Below are positions 22,830-33,671 of a DNA stretch of 64,000 nt, in pieces. A program made the translations under genes and the position numbers. The notes below the pieces were generated by a model. It made no database searches and was not told where the DNA came from. It saw only the letters and a list, made by a program, of their open reading frames with translations. The DNA comes from Pyrrhosoma nymphula (Eukaryota; Arthropoda; Insecta; Odonata; Coenagrionidae). The first letter of the stretch is position 1. Every line of letters starts with the position of its first letter. The DNA is taken from the NCBI GenBank assembly GCA_963573305.1, contig OY754330.1, positions 21,672,596 through 21,736,595 of the forward strand, in the 5' to 3' direction.

Positions 22830-23390
22830 TATTATTTCAGTTCCAAATCGATTTATTCTCTGACAACGTAAATAATATTTTACGAGATCCAACATACTAC
22901 GGTAGATCAGATAATGAGAATAAAATTAGGGAACTACACTGCAGACGGACAGATTTAAAATGTCATTTTTCCCGCGAACGATAAGGGACCATAACAGCTG
23001 CCAATGAGACATTTAGCTAGGTTTGTCGATAGGTAGTGTAACTCTTAGTAGTAGTACTCCCTAATACTTGTATTCTTATCTGCTACCTAGTATTTACAGC
23101 ACGCTGTGCATATTTTCAGCATAATTCTTGAATCTCTGTCCGTTTATGTAGTTGCAAGATACATAAATACTAACGGTCCCTCTAATATTGGTAGCATATG
23201 TATAGTGTGGTCCGTGCTTGTAAGGCTTCGCCTCGTAACAAGCATTAGCGATTTATACGAATGCATCAATAGTTGTAGTTACACTAACTTCAGGGTTTAG
23301 TGAAATGTATGTTGGTGACTACTCACGCCCTGCCATATGCCCTTGAGGTGGCTTGCAGGGTATTTTGTAGATGTAGGTGCTCGGTCAGCT
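22830..23390 (+). mobile_element. LINE C-terminus and 3' end (TAGATG-tail family), plus strand
   Basis: From 22838 one plus frame reads FQFQIDLFSDNVNNILRDPT, then YYGRSDNENKIRELHCRRTDL and HFSRER. This aligns residue by residue in order with QLRIDIFQIDTENIILEPHY, ISRSDRNDKLREIFCRTDR and FFPRTIRDYN of the LINE at 50836-51668. A stop interrupts it after HFSRER. About 300 bp of untranslated sequence follow, ending in GGTGGCTTGCAGGGTA and GTAGATGTAGG (to 23384). It is a 5'-truncated, dead copy. Confidence 0.75.
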
Positions 23391-23439
23391 CACATCGCCG
23401 TCTCGGATAATTAATATTTAATCCATGCCCAAGACGCGA

Positions 23440-23660
23440 TCGTGTACAGTGGCAGAACTGCTCTTGGCGTTCACATGCGGAGGCAAGAGGAGAATGGTAG
23501 CGCGCGCGGAGGAATCCTCCGCCAAATACATTGGCAGCACCCGCGCCCGGAGGCGAGCAGATGGGCGGGCGGCGAGCAATTGAAACGAGGCGCCTCGGGC
23601 GGGCGCCGCCGTCTTGGAACTTGCAACGCATCGGGCGGCTGAGATAAGTGGACCGAAGAA
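23440..23660. promoter_or_regulatory. CpG-rich island, possible regulatory region
   Basis: Very dense CpG (for example GTAGCGCGCGCGGAGG at 23497-23512 and GGCGGGCGGCGAGC at 23557-23570) within AT-rich surroundings. A TATA-like GATATAAAC lies at 23702-23710 in the plus direction. There is no recognised coding sequence next to it. A promoter, enhancer or unrecognised exon are all possible. Confidence 0.25.
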
Positions 23661-24439
23661 GAAGCCGTAGGGAAGAGAGGGAAAGAAGAAAGAGGAAGAG
23701 GAGATATAAACGGTCGGGTCAACAAAAAAGGGAAACTTTCCAAAATTAGCACGTAGCTCACCCATTGGAAGAGCAGCAGGATTGCATGGTGTTGCACGTG
23801 TGCATTTTTAAATAAGCCCGCCTCTCGAAAATAAACTCAAAGAGAAGTGATTCTGGATGCGGTCGAAGAGGAGAGTTGTTGACGACTTGCATAAATACGA
23901 TCGCACGTGCCCGGGAAATAAGGGAAGCGGCGAGTGAAGGAAAACAGAATCGCGGGGAATGTGGACATCTCGATGGCGCCTGTGTCGCCGAGGATGAAGC
24001 GGATGAGAGTGATCATAACCCAGCCAGATATCCTCCTCCCCTCCCGTTTCCGGAATGAGGCACGAAGAATGCCTAGCGTCCCGAGAAGGGAATGCTTTCT
24101 CCATCTCAGTCCACTAAAAAAGCTTTGACGGGAAGCATTATAAATTCACGTATCAGAATGACGCGGTTGCTGGCCTGCTGGTTTTCCACTTCGAGGACCA
24201 ACGTCCGAAACCTTTCAACTGCTCTTCTTCCTTCGAATATTCTTCCTGTCAAATGGTTCATGTGAGTACTTCTTCAACGCCAGAAAGAATGCACCCTGTC
24301 CGATGGACGTAGCTAAGGACGCAACACGAAGTCATGAATTAAAAACTTTCACCCATTATAACAAAAGTCTGAAATAAAATTTAAAGAAATTTGTTACCCA
24401 CCAATACAAAACTCAATGGGATAAGTACGTGATAACTGA

Positions 24440-24640
24440 TATATACATCTACATCCACGAAGGACCGTGCAAGCCACCACTAGGGTGTGTGGCACGGGGT
24501 GATTCCACACCAGGCATGCAGCACTCGTCCCAGCACAAGTCAGAACCTCGCACGTTCCCCCGGCCGCTAGGCGCAGACCAAAATGCAGTCAGGAGAACAG
24601 TGCGAAGTCGAACTAGAAACTGGGAGAGTGCTACGTAAAT
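24440..24640 (-). mobile_element. LINE 3' end (TAGATG-tail family), divergent subfamily
   Basis: On the plus strand TACATCTACATCCACGAAGG is followed by GTGCAAGCCACCACTAGGGTG. This is the reverse complement of the conserved 3' end words of the LINEs at 23310-23390 and 50836-50930. Upstream in the element's sense (24500-24640) the untranslated sequence differs from both, including a GC-rich segment, so it is another subfamily. No coding part is visible. Confidence 0.6.
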
Positions 24641-25939
24641 GAACATGAAAACATGCATTAAAATGCTAAAGACACATCTAGTGGTTAATATTACTAGTAC
24701 TATTAATTTATGAATACTACGAGATACTATTAAATGCAGAGAACAAAATAAAATAATGCCTTGTCTTCTCGGGTTTGACAAGACTGAATAAAAAATAAAA
24801 ATGTACATAGCCATCTGAGTTATTTTGTTGCACCTGTTGCATAAAATTCAAAGTATTTCATTACAAACAATGATGATGGCTAAAAGTAAACTTCTTATCA
24901 TTACGAAACAAAATTATCAACATTCGAACACTATTTCATCAAATTCCCAATTACAAATCATTCATCACGGGCAAGGACAACAAGAAGCAGTAAATCTTCC
25001 AACCGCACAACAAAGGATGTAGATGTATGACTATTTTATTCAGTCAAATTAAGTGGTGCACGAAAATAAACACGCATTCTTCACTCTCATTGTTCGGGAG
25101 GCCTCTCAGTAAAAAATACTCGTCAAGCCCCCTTTGAAGCTGAAGTAGCCAGAGCCTCGTTGACCAATACACTGGTTGAATCCATGACCGTCGGTTTCAT
25201 GAATCTGTATCTGACACCTCATCTAAGAGCAGATTCATTCTAGCGTAGAATCCATATCTGACCCTGTTCCACTTAAGCCACAAAAGACCTAAGGAGTCTC
25301 CCAACAAACAATATTAATTATAGACAAAGAAGTGCCGGTCATATGTAGGTGCACCTAGTCTGTTTCCGAGACGGGATTAGTGCTATTCCTTTTATAAGAC
25401 CCAAACACTGATTCAGAAGTTCATCGCAGTCATTTCGCGTAAGCATCAATAGGAAAGCTTCAGATGAGTTATTCCAAGAAGATGGACCCGTTTCACATAA
25501 TCGTCCACATAAAAAAATTTCTCTCAATTCGACCAGAGTTGGAAGCACACCCTACATTCCGTTTTATGGCCGGGGGGAGGGGGAATGTCCGTTACGTACG
25601 AGTAATTACATCTCAAATGTGAAAGAAACAACGAATTAAGACAGACATCCATTAAGGGATACCGGCGTATATTGGAGACAAATCATCTCCAACCAAACAC
25701 TTTCCGAGTTACGAGTCTGAGAGAACCGCTAGAGATGGAGATGAGGCGTGCGGAGAACAGGCATGAGGAAAAAATGCGAGACAAGCACGTGGAAGACATC
25801 TCCATCGCCAAAAACTGATTTGAACGCTTGCTCGAACGGCAGACACGACCTGAATCATTTTTTTTTTTAACCTTTTAACTCGGCGCCTCAGACTCATCGG
25901 TTGAAGGGGATAAAAAAGAGATTTTCATGAGGATGACAT
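24641..25939. other. no feature recognised
   Basis: AT-rich sequence with a T10 run near 25860. Open frames of 60-69 codons are without motifs. Confidence 0.4.
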
Positions 25940-26480
25940 CACTACTGCCATTTTGCAGAGGGGGAGGGGAAAGGGGGGGGACCTTGGGCGGAAGCGGTTG
26001 AGTTGGGTCGACTGAGAGGGTTTGGGGAGGGGGTGGAGACATTACCAAGAGTCCCATAGGTCTTCCCCAAACCCGATGACGTCACTGCTGGCGTTGGCAA
26101 GGCGCGGGAGGATTGCGCTGTCCGAGGGAGCAGCGGCCGGGGAGGGCCGCTGCTCCGCTGCCACCGCGCCTTTCCCCCTCCCCCTTGCCCCCATTCAACC
26201 ATCCCAAGGGGGGTGAAGGGGGGCGGGAGTCCGCCGGCCGGCTAGTCAGCCCGCCAGAGCCCTCTGGCAGCGGGCCAAAAACAAAAGAGGCAGACTCACG
26301 CACAGAGGGAGGGATTTGAAGGGGAGGACTCACACGGGGGAGGGTGGAGGGGCGGAGGGAGGAAACCTGTTGTTGGGCGAAAGGGGATGAAAGATGTAAC
26401 CGCGAGTTGGGTGCGTCGGTGTGGGTGTCTTGTGTGGCGCGAGGAGCGGACGGCGGGAATGGAAATGGATTTCCCCCCGC
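25940..26480. promoter_or_regulatory. G/C-rich, CpG-rich island with strong hairpin
   Basis: The densest GC segment of the window, with G runs (GGGGAAAGGGGGGGG near 25966) and a perfect 11-bp hairpin at 26128-26155 (GAGCAGCGGCC and its complement around six bases). Overlapping frames on both strands (60-86 residues) are Pro/Gly/Ser-rich and not credible. It could be a promoter-type island; no transcription start or gene is identified. Confidence 0.3.
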
Positions 26481-26776
26481 TCCCTCCCAAAAGCATTAAT
26501 TATCCCGCGAGTCCGCAAAAAGGTGTTAAAAAGGCGCCCGTGACGCGGTTCTCAGCGACGATCCATTTCGACTTCAGTCTTGCTTCACTTCCCAAGCGCT
26601 CGAACAAAGGGCTCGATCCAGGTAAACGTCTCATTCCACTCTGAAGTGCTAAGCGGAGGAAGGTATAGAGCACCCTTAAAAGCTACTACCACACTAGCCA
26701 ACTTGCCCGCCTTGCCCCCATTCCTAATTCACACAACCTCGCAATCCCACTAACTTTTGTAAGGCTATATCAAATT

Positions 26777-26841
26777 ACTGAGGTAGTAAGTTACATCACC
26801 ATATGCAAAGGCTCAAACAGGTACTGTAACTTACGCCTAGT
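26777..26841 (+). ncRNA. pre-miRNA-like hairpin with let-7 seed
   Basis: The 5' arm starts TGAGGTAGTAAGTT (26779-26792), identical over nucleotides 1-10 to let-7 and over 14 to vertebrate miR-98 as I remember them. The fold pairs AC/GT, AGG/CCT, then GTAAGTTACA (26785-26794) with TGTAACTTAC (26825-26834), then ACC/GGT, with only 1-2 base internal loops and a 19-base terminal loop. That is pre-miRNA geometry. It is not the canonical let-7, whose sequence is nearly invariant from nucleotide 11 on, and I see no miR-100 or miR-125 nearby. It may be a divergent let-7-seed locus or coincidence. Confidence 0.35.
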
Positions 26842-29800
26842 GTTTATAGTTCACAGCTAATCGTACTAACTTAATAGAAAATTGGCAGTGGCGATTCTAA
26901 CTTTGCGGAGTTAACTAACGAACGACAAAGAAGAGCTAACTAACTACTAGTCGTTTATAAAAATACGAGCCGTTTGTAATAGGAGAACATCTTTTAGCTG
27001 CTGATGAAGAGAGGGGAATACCATAAGTTTGAAAACTGTAAAATATGAACTGTAAGTATTAAATTTCGGTGAGTTAACCTCATGGGTAGACAAGCTTCTT
27101 TTAACTTGAGAGGTGTGGGTTGGAAGTCAGATCACATGTCCAGCTTGTGCCTACAGAACATCTCTAGCTAAACTCAATTTGGGATTGATTTCCGGCAGCT
27201 CAACTATGAGAAAAGCTGATGCAAAATAAATGTGGAAATGCACGCTATTCCCTGAAGTATGAAAATTCTCATGCGGTGGAAGAGGAGAGCATGTACCTTG
27301 CTAACCGCCTTTAAGGATTAAGATTTTTTTCGCATTACTGCCAATACTTTCTTCTCAATACTATATTACTGCCTCCTCATATAATTCACGAGAAAAGCGT
27401 TTATATAAATATGACAATAACGTTTTCCGTAAAAAATGTTTTCATAATAAAGTCTTCCGAGAACAGTGTTTTAATTTCATTTTTTGCCTTGACTGATGTT
27501 CTTGTTTTTGCCTAATATGACAATATAGCAACTACCAAAGCATGCTTAAACGCCCCTACGAGCAAACAGAAAACACTGCAGTGAAGGATATAACAACCTT
27601 TAACTCCTTTGTCTGGGCGCCTCAAAAACATTTAAGCAGCTTATAAATACAATAAATTGGCGCCCAATCCGCGCATGCTATAAAACTGCTATCGGCAACT
27701 ATGGATAGTACACGGGACTGTACTGAATTATTGAACATAATGATATACAGAGCATAAATACGTACAGCATATAAAACACACCAGACTTAGGGGGAGAATG
27801 TTTAGGGAAACTGTTCAAATTGTAAATAATCTGGTTAGCTCAACATCTAAACTCTGCTTGCATTAATTTCCATAATCCCCCGGTGGGAGCGAATCGTTGG
27901 CGCCACGTTTATTATGTTCCAATGGCCCATAGAATACTCGCCTTCGCATAAATACGGGCTGCGGCAGCGTGATGTAGTTGTTTGCGTTCGGGGTGGTGTG
28001 CGGACCAGATGAAATCATCCCGGGGAGGGGATTGCTATGGAGATATAGGGAGAGTGAATCACCACCCAAGACGGCAGCGGGCAAATGCATGTGTGTTGGT
28101 GCCTGTGAAAAAAATAAGGGGAGAAATGACCTGGAAGAGTAGGCAGAGGGAGAGAAAGAAAATAAAACTTATTCGCAGGACGAGGATAAATAACGGGGTG
28201 GAATTCGGAAACTCTTAGCAACTTTTATCGTGAGTGACTCATGGGACCTCCAGAGAAGAGGGTGGGAGGGGGTGGGGTGGGAAGGTCCGACACTGGGAAA
28301 CGAATGTAAATGGGAAGCATTTGAAGTTCCAAAGGAGCACGGAAGGGACTAGGAAATGGGAAAGCGAAGGCAGAGAGAATAAAGTGGTTTCCATTTCCTT
28401 TCTCCCAGGAAAATAAGAGGAAAACGTGATAGTGTCATTCCATGCCTTGCCAATTCATGGATCAAGCCTACATTTTGATTTTATAGGAATAGAAAACCGT
28501 CGAATGCTAAGATTGCTTGTGATTGATAATTTGTGATGGGTTAGCCCATTAGCATTTAACGTATTTGTATGTTCAGCTAGTACTTCTTTAAACCGAATAC
28601 TTGTCAAAATTAATTCCGTCCAAGTTTCTTTATTTCTAGTATTGGTACTAACCGTGACGCTTTATTCAGCCTTTACAATACGAATATGTTTATCGGGATC
28701 CAACCCATAAAAGTTTCCCACACTTTGGACCACAGAGAGCCTTTTAAGAAGCTAAACAACCTATATAAATGTATAGATCTATTTTATGATACGGCTTCGA
28801 TAGCAGCGATACAATAATAACCTGTAACGACGTCCTTGTCATCTTGCATCATGTGGTGGATCGTAATGGCTATGTACATAATTAGGTATTGCCAAATTGT
28901 ATTCGTGAAACCTTTTTCATTTTGCGACACCATAATATTTTATACAAGTTGGAATGCCTTCTACTGATTGAATATTAGGCATCAAATTAATATAGAGGGT
29001 GAGGGGAGGGGGAATCTGAGAAAGTAGGAAGTGAAGAATTCCTAAATGAACACATGGTGGTTTGTGAGAGGAAAAAATTGAATAAGAGAACAGGTATTGG
29101 ATGCTGTTTCCATCAAGATGTGGGAATGACCGATGCATGGATGTCATTCGATTAGGAAAGTCACTCATTCACACGAAGCGCCAGTGGAACAAGATATAAA
29201 TATATCCCTTCAGGCTACCTCGAAAGAGTAAATTGAAAGGAGAATTAAAGGAGTCCATTTCCAAATAATATTTTTGAAACCCTCATTACGGTTAGGTGAG
29301 ACGGAAACTAGTAAATAAGAAGAGTCGGACTACTGCAGGGATGTCTTACAGAAGTCTACGGAAACTGTACCCTGTCCTCACTTCTCCCTTTACCTGAGTT
29401 CTACAATTTCCTAATAATTAGAGGACGCTTACGTTGAAGGTTACTCTAGGCAGCCCTCAAATTACTTCGGTCCGGTCGTCCATTCAAAAAATGCAAATAA
29501 ATTTAGTGACGACATCTCAATGTAATGTAATATGTAATTGTACACTTCACTAGGCACTCTTTAATAATTTTTTCCTGGAAAACGCTCCAAATAATAGCAT
29601 TTTTAGAACAAACAAGTTCTTTCACGACACTTGGAAATATGATCACAGCCAATATCTCTGCTATTAATTATTTATGAAGCACTGCGATCACGTTCCTACA
29701 ATGTGAAATATGAGTGTGTTAGCGATATGTAAAAGCGATGACAATCAACGCGATGAAATACCATCAATTGTGCCAAAAAAATTTATTTATTAAGAGGTGA

Positions 29801-30619
29801 CAGTAGTTATGTACATGCTCAAGACGATTTTCGAAGCAGCACTAGTAGGGACAATTACCTGTCGAGTTAATGATTTCAATATTGAAAATAATAGCAAACA
29901 AACTCGCGATGGAGTGCGATATTGTTCATTCAGCTCGTAGAAGATTCAGGTATTCCAGCCAAAATCCATAGAAGCTCTAATTAGCTTCGTTAGTTCCTAA
30001 ATTGCAAATGAATTAATGCAGCAGAAAAAAGAGAATAATAGGCATCCTCAGCTGACGGTTAAAACTCGCATTACTTCAGAGAAAGCATTTTAAGAGCACA
30101 TAAATTGCTTCGAAAGGGGCTCAACTCTAACTAATACGGTAATTAAGGGAGTTTATCCTCGGTGAAGCTATTCATGGGTGTATTTACGGAGGGGGGTGGA
30201 CGAACGGGACCGGGCCCTTCCCTCCCCACCTAGAAGCAACTACTTAATGTTACCAGCATTAATATAAAAAATAACTAACTAAATATCTTAAAATACTTCA
30301 AGAAAGGCTAGAAAATGCAGTTTTACTGAAACCATTTCCAAACATATACCGTACCCCAATTAGGGGTCCAGAAAACCTCACCTATCCTAAATATTCTGGA
30401 CCCCCCACCCCACCCAGAGCCAACTTTTAGATACGCCACTGAAGCTATCCATATATTTTAGCTCAACAACTTTTTCCTAAGTAAGCATTTAACTTGCCAA
30501 TGTCGTGCAGAAAGCATTCAGATAAATATATATTGACATACTGCACTATCATATTTGAAATGGAATTCATTTTTAATATCACATTTTTATTACATAAAAA
30601 TATCCTGATTAAAAGTAAG
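26842..30619. other. no gene recognised
   Basis: Mostly AT-rich DNA. Small GC-richer patches near 27880-28300 contain open frames of 60-78 codons without motifs. I see no transposon remnant. Confidence 0.4.
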
Positions 30620-30631
30620 AGAAGAGGATTT

Positions 30632-30867
30632 CCATGTTGAAAGAACACACAAATGGTATTTTCCACACTTTTTAATAAAACAACACTTAACAACCGACCA
30701 TGGTTTCAACACATTGTGTCATTTACCTTGAGAATGACACAATGTGTTGAAACCATGGTTGGTTGTTAAGTGTTGTTTTATTAAAAAGTGTGGAAATTAC
30801 CATTTGTGTGTTCTTTCAACATGGATATAGCGAACTTCCACAAAATCAAGCCTGAAACGATTTTATA
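30632..30867 (+). mobile_element. PLE-derived foldback, young (236 bp)
   Basis: Flanked by the direct repeat AGAAGAGGATTT (30620-30631 and 30868-30879). Arms 30631-30723 and 30733-30825 are 93-bp inverted repeats with only two mismatches around the 9-base loop TACCTTGAG. Each arm carries the 3' half of a hammerhead: stem II, GAAACC and the palindrome ACCATGGT. A tail follows the right arm only (30826-30867), with ACTTCCACAAAATCAAGCCT. There is no coding capacity; the 76-codon minus frame across it is meaningless. Near identity of the arms indicates a recent insertion or strong structural conservation. Confidence 0.85.
30725..30763 (+). ncRNA. hammerhead-like fold with UUGANAA core
   Basis: The fold is stem I ACC (30725-30727) with GGT (30761-30763), core TTGAGAA (30728-30734), T30735, stem II GACAC/GTGTT (30736-30740, 30744-30748; one G-T pair, loop AAT), GAA (30749-30751), palindrome ACCATGGT (30752-30759) and T30760. 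Compared with CUGANGA, core positions 3 and 8 are U and A instead of C and G. In hammerhead structures these two bases pair, so the change is compensatory. Activity is unknown. Confidence 0.5.
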
Positions 30868-31114
30868 AGAAGAGGATTTGGTTACACGTTCATTCAAGAC
30901 CACGCTCCAAAAGTGAAGTAAGCAAACTGATACAACTGAATCCCATAAACACGCATAAAGAACATAAAATCATATTTTAAAACTCATCAAGTTTTTCTCA
31001 CCTAGTATTTGCTTCCCTCTGCATCGTTCTCTCTACTCTTTAATCAACTGCTTCTGAAACAGAGAAAGAAGATTCAAGTTAGTATATTAGTTAACTAAAT
31101 TAAAAGTATCTACT

Positions 31115-31138
31115 TATATATATATATATATATATATA
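31115..31138. repeat. TA microsatellite
   Basis: An uninterrupted run of twelve TA units. Confidence 0.9.
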
Positions 31139-31564
31139 GCATATTTATAATGTAGCAATTTATCAAAAATATTAATGGAATGTGAAAACTAATTTTGCAC
31201 TAATAATAATTTGAAAAAAAGACAGCAAAAGGGTAATTTGGTGTTATCATTTATGACGACGCAATGAAAAATTCATTCCTCTGCGTCATTGGGAATTCAT
31301 ACCATTTCACTCGTATTCCAGAATTTTTGAACCCATATAATATGTTAATAAATTTTATTTTAATGTCAAAAATACGAATTTTAAATTCAGCCTTTCTGGC
31401 AAAACACTTGTTATGCCTACAATTAGAAAGCGGCAGTCAATTTGGCCGAAATAACCAGTCCATCATGGTGTCTCGCAAGTATCAGCTACTAACATGAGTT
31501 TTATTTTTACAGAACACTCGGTCACAGTGAGGCACAAAATTGAAATTTGACATAGTTACGTTCA

Positions 31565-31690
31565 AAAAAAATTCACAGCTTCAGGCTCCACTTTGTAGAA
31601 ACTTTTAATATTCATTATAATAAAATTAAGTACTTTTCTACACTTTTTTTTACAAAAAGTTTAGAAAAGTACCAAATGTTTTTACAATGA
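31565..31690 (-). mobile_element. PLE-derived minimal foldback (126 bp)
   Basis: Flanked by the 13-bp direct repeat ATAGTTACGTTCA (31552-31564 and 31691-31703). Inverted arms 31609-31648 and 31654-31690 share GTACTTTTCTA(C/A)ACTTTTT and TATTCATT. The tail (31565-31608) reads on the minus strand TTTCTACAAAGTGGAGCCTG, matching the PLE tails. The arms correspond to the part of the terminal repeat downstream of the hammerhead, so this copy has no ribozyme and no coding sequence. Confidence 0.75.
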
Positions 31691-31703
31691 ATAGTTACGT
31701 TCA

Positions 31704-33671
31704 CTGGGCAATCGTGCACGATGGCAGGTCAGTAAAATACATTTCCCCTATGAACCCGCTAGCTAACCAGGAATAATGAGCACTAAAAGAGAGGAAACCA
31801 TTGAATTGCTTTTATCATTTTAGTCAAAACGATGAGTCTTTAAACTTGAAAATCCTTTATAATGCACGAATAATGCATTTTCACGGATATATAGTACTCC
31901 ATAGCATGAAGATCAAGAAAATTTCACTGGAGGCATGCAAGTATTTTCAAGATGACACATGCATTTCATGATTGAAGGTATTCATTCCCTGCCCATGTTC
32001 TTCCCAGTCAAGTAATACAATTTTTTTTCATGCGTTCATTAAATTTGGCTCGGAGAATAACATGTGGATGCACGCTCTCTTTTATGAACGTTCAAAGATA
32101 TACGACGTCATTAGGCTAACTTCATGGCGAAGCATTCTCATTTGATAGAGAAAACACACACGCATGCCTGAGCAAACAAATGAAAGATAGAGACCAAATT
32201 AATCAGAAAGTACCAGCACACCTAGTTGGTACGCTAAGGGATAACTTCAACAGGAATTTGTGATGAATGGCACTGTTGCCGAGGATGTCGCACGCTGCAT
32301 AGCGCCCGAGAATTTAGTTCTCCACTCCCCCGAAGCGTACGCGGCTAGGTACCGACGAAAAGAGAACGGGTAAAAATGAAGTGAACCTCATTTGCATTGC
32401 ATTTACATTCAGATGAGCGAATAAAGGCTATCAGTTAAGTTTTCTGGAAGACATTTTCAGAGCTTACTTTTGGGTTCCCATGGGAACGGAGATTTCGTTA
32501 CTCAAGTGTTTCGCTAGGGAAAAATATTCATGCCGTCGTTACAAACAGAGCTAAAAGCACGATTTATGACTACAGTAGCACATCTCATAATACAGCAAAG
32601 TGAAAATCAGTTTAATATTTTTACAGCACCTATAAATTCTAAAAATATCAAAGATAACCTTGAAAAAATTAATACCATCTTACCGATTGAGACTCTTTCG
32701 AGGTCGCACATGAATATTTATTATCAGAAGTTTTCGTACCTACAGCATTGACATGCCTCACTGAATATAAAGTAGAAGCTTTGAGGGGTCTACCGTGTGA
32801 AAACGCGAAAATTTCTCGAAAGAGAAAATAAAGTTCCGAACTAGAATTAGAATTACATTTTCATTTATTTGGAAGAACCAGAGGAATACAAACAAATCTT
32901 GAATGCTGAAAACATTAAAAAAATATTTTGGCAAAAATTCTACAATGCAGCCTCAATAGAAATGACTCACAGGTATTAATATCATTAGTTCACGGAGGAA
33001 TTCCATGATACCTAATATTTTCCTCTTAATGTTTTCACAAAATTTTGGCATTTCTTTCATTTGAATACATTATTTTCTGGTATTAAGCCGGATCGGAGGT
33101 TCCATTTCTTCTGAAGTTGAAAGGAAAGTGTTAGACCTCGAAACTTCGAAAGAAATGAGAAACTTTTGACCTGGCTGAAGAGCCGAGGAGAATTTAATCA
33201 ACTCCTTAACCGGGAAAGCACCCTATCCTAATTTCTTCATTTTCTTCTCGCTGCGCCACGAGCGAGTATTCATACAAAATCTGGCCACTAACATCAGAGA
33301 CAAAGATATTAAATGCAAATGCTTCCTCTCTTGAGGACACCAGTAGTTTGGCCTCCCCATGCAGATGATGGGAAGATGAGCAACGGTAGGTAACCTTCTC
33401 CCATTATGTGGTGCAAAGAGGGAGCAGACATACCGCGACCATTTGTTCCACGCGAGCGGTTTAGCCGTCCATGAGAAGGCCATTAAGGTATGAGCGAGAT
33501 ATTTCCCTAGTCGTAATGGAGACCATATTCAAATTTTATTTTTTAATTTCAGCATCTGTGAGACGCATGAAGTAAATATTATCTATAATATTAATGGTGC
33601 AAATTAGATATAGGTATATGACAAATATTCTCAGTAGGTAATTAAATAAATATATCTACATAAGTTACAAA
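31704..33671. other. no feature recognised
   Basis: AT-rich sequence; open frames of 73 and 86 codons without motifs. Confidence 0.4.

Noticed and set aside
26779..26800. Canonical let-7
   Set aside because: Only the first 10 nucleotides agree with let-7; the rest departs from a nearly invariant sequence, so it is reported only as a let-7-seed hairpin.
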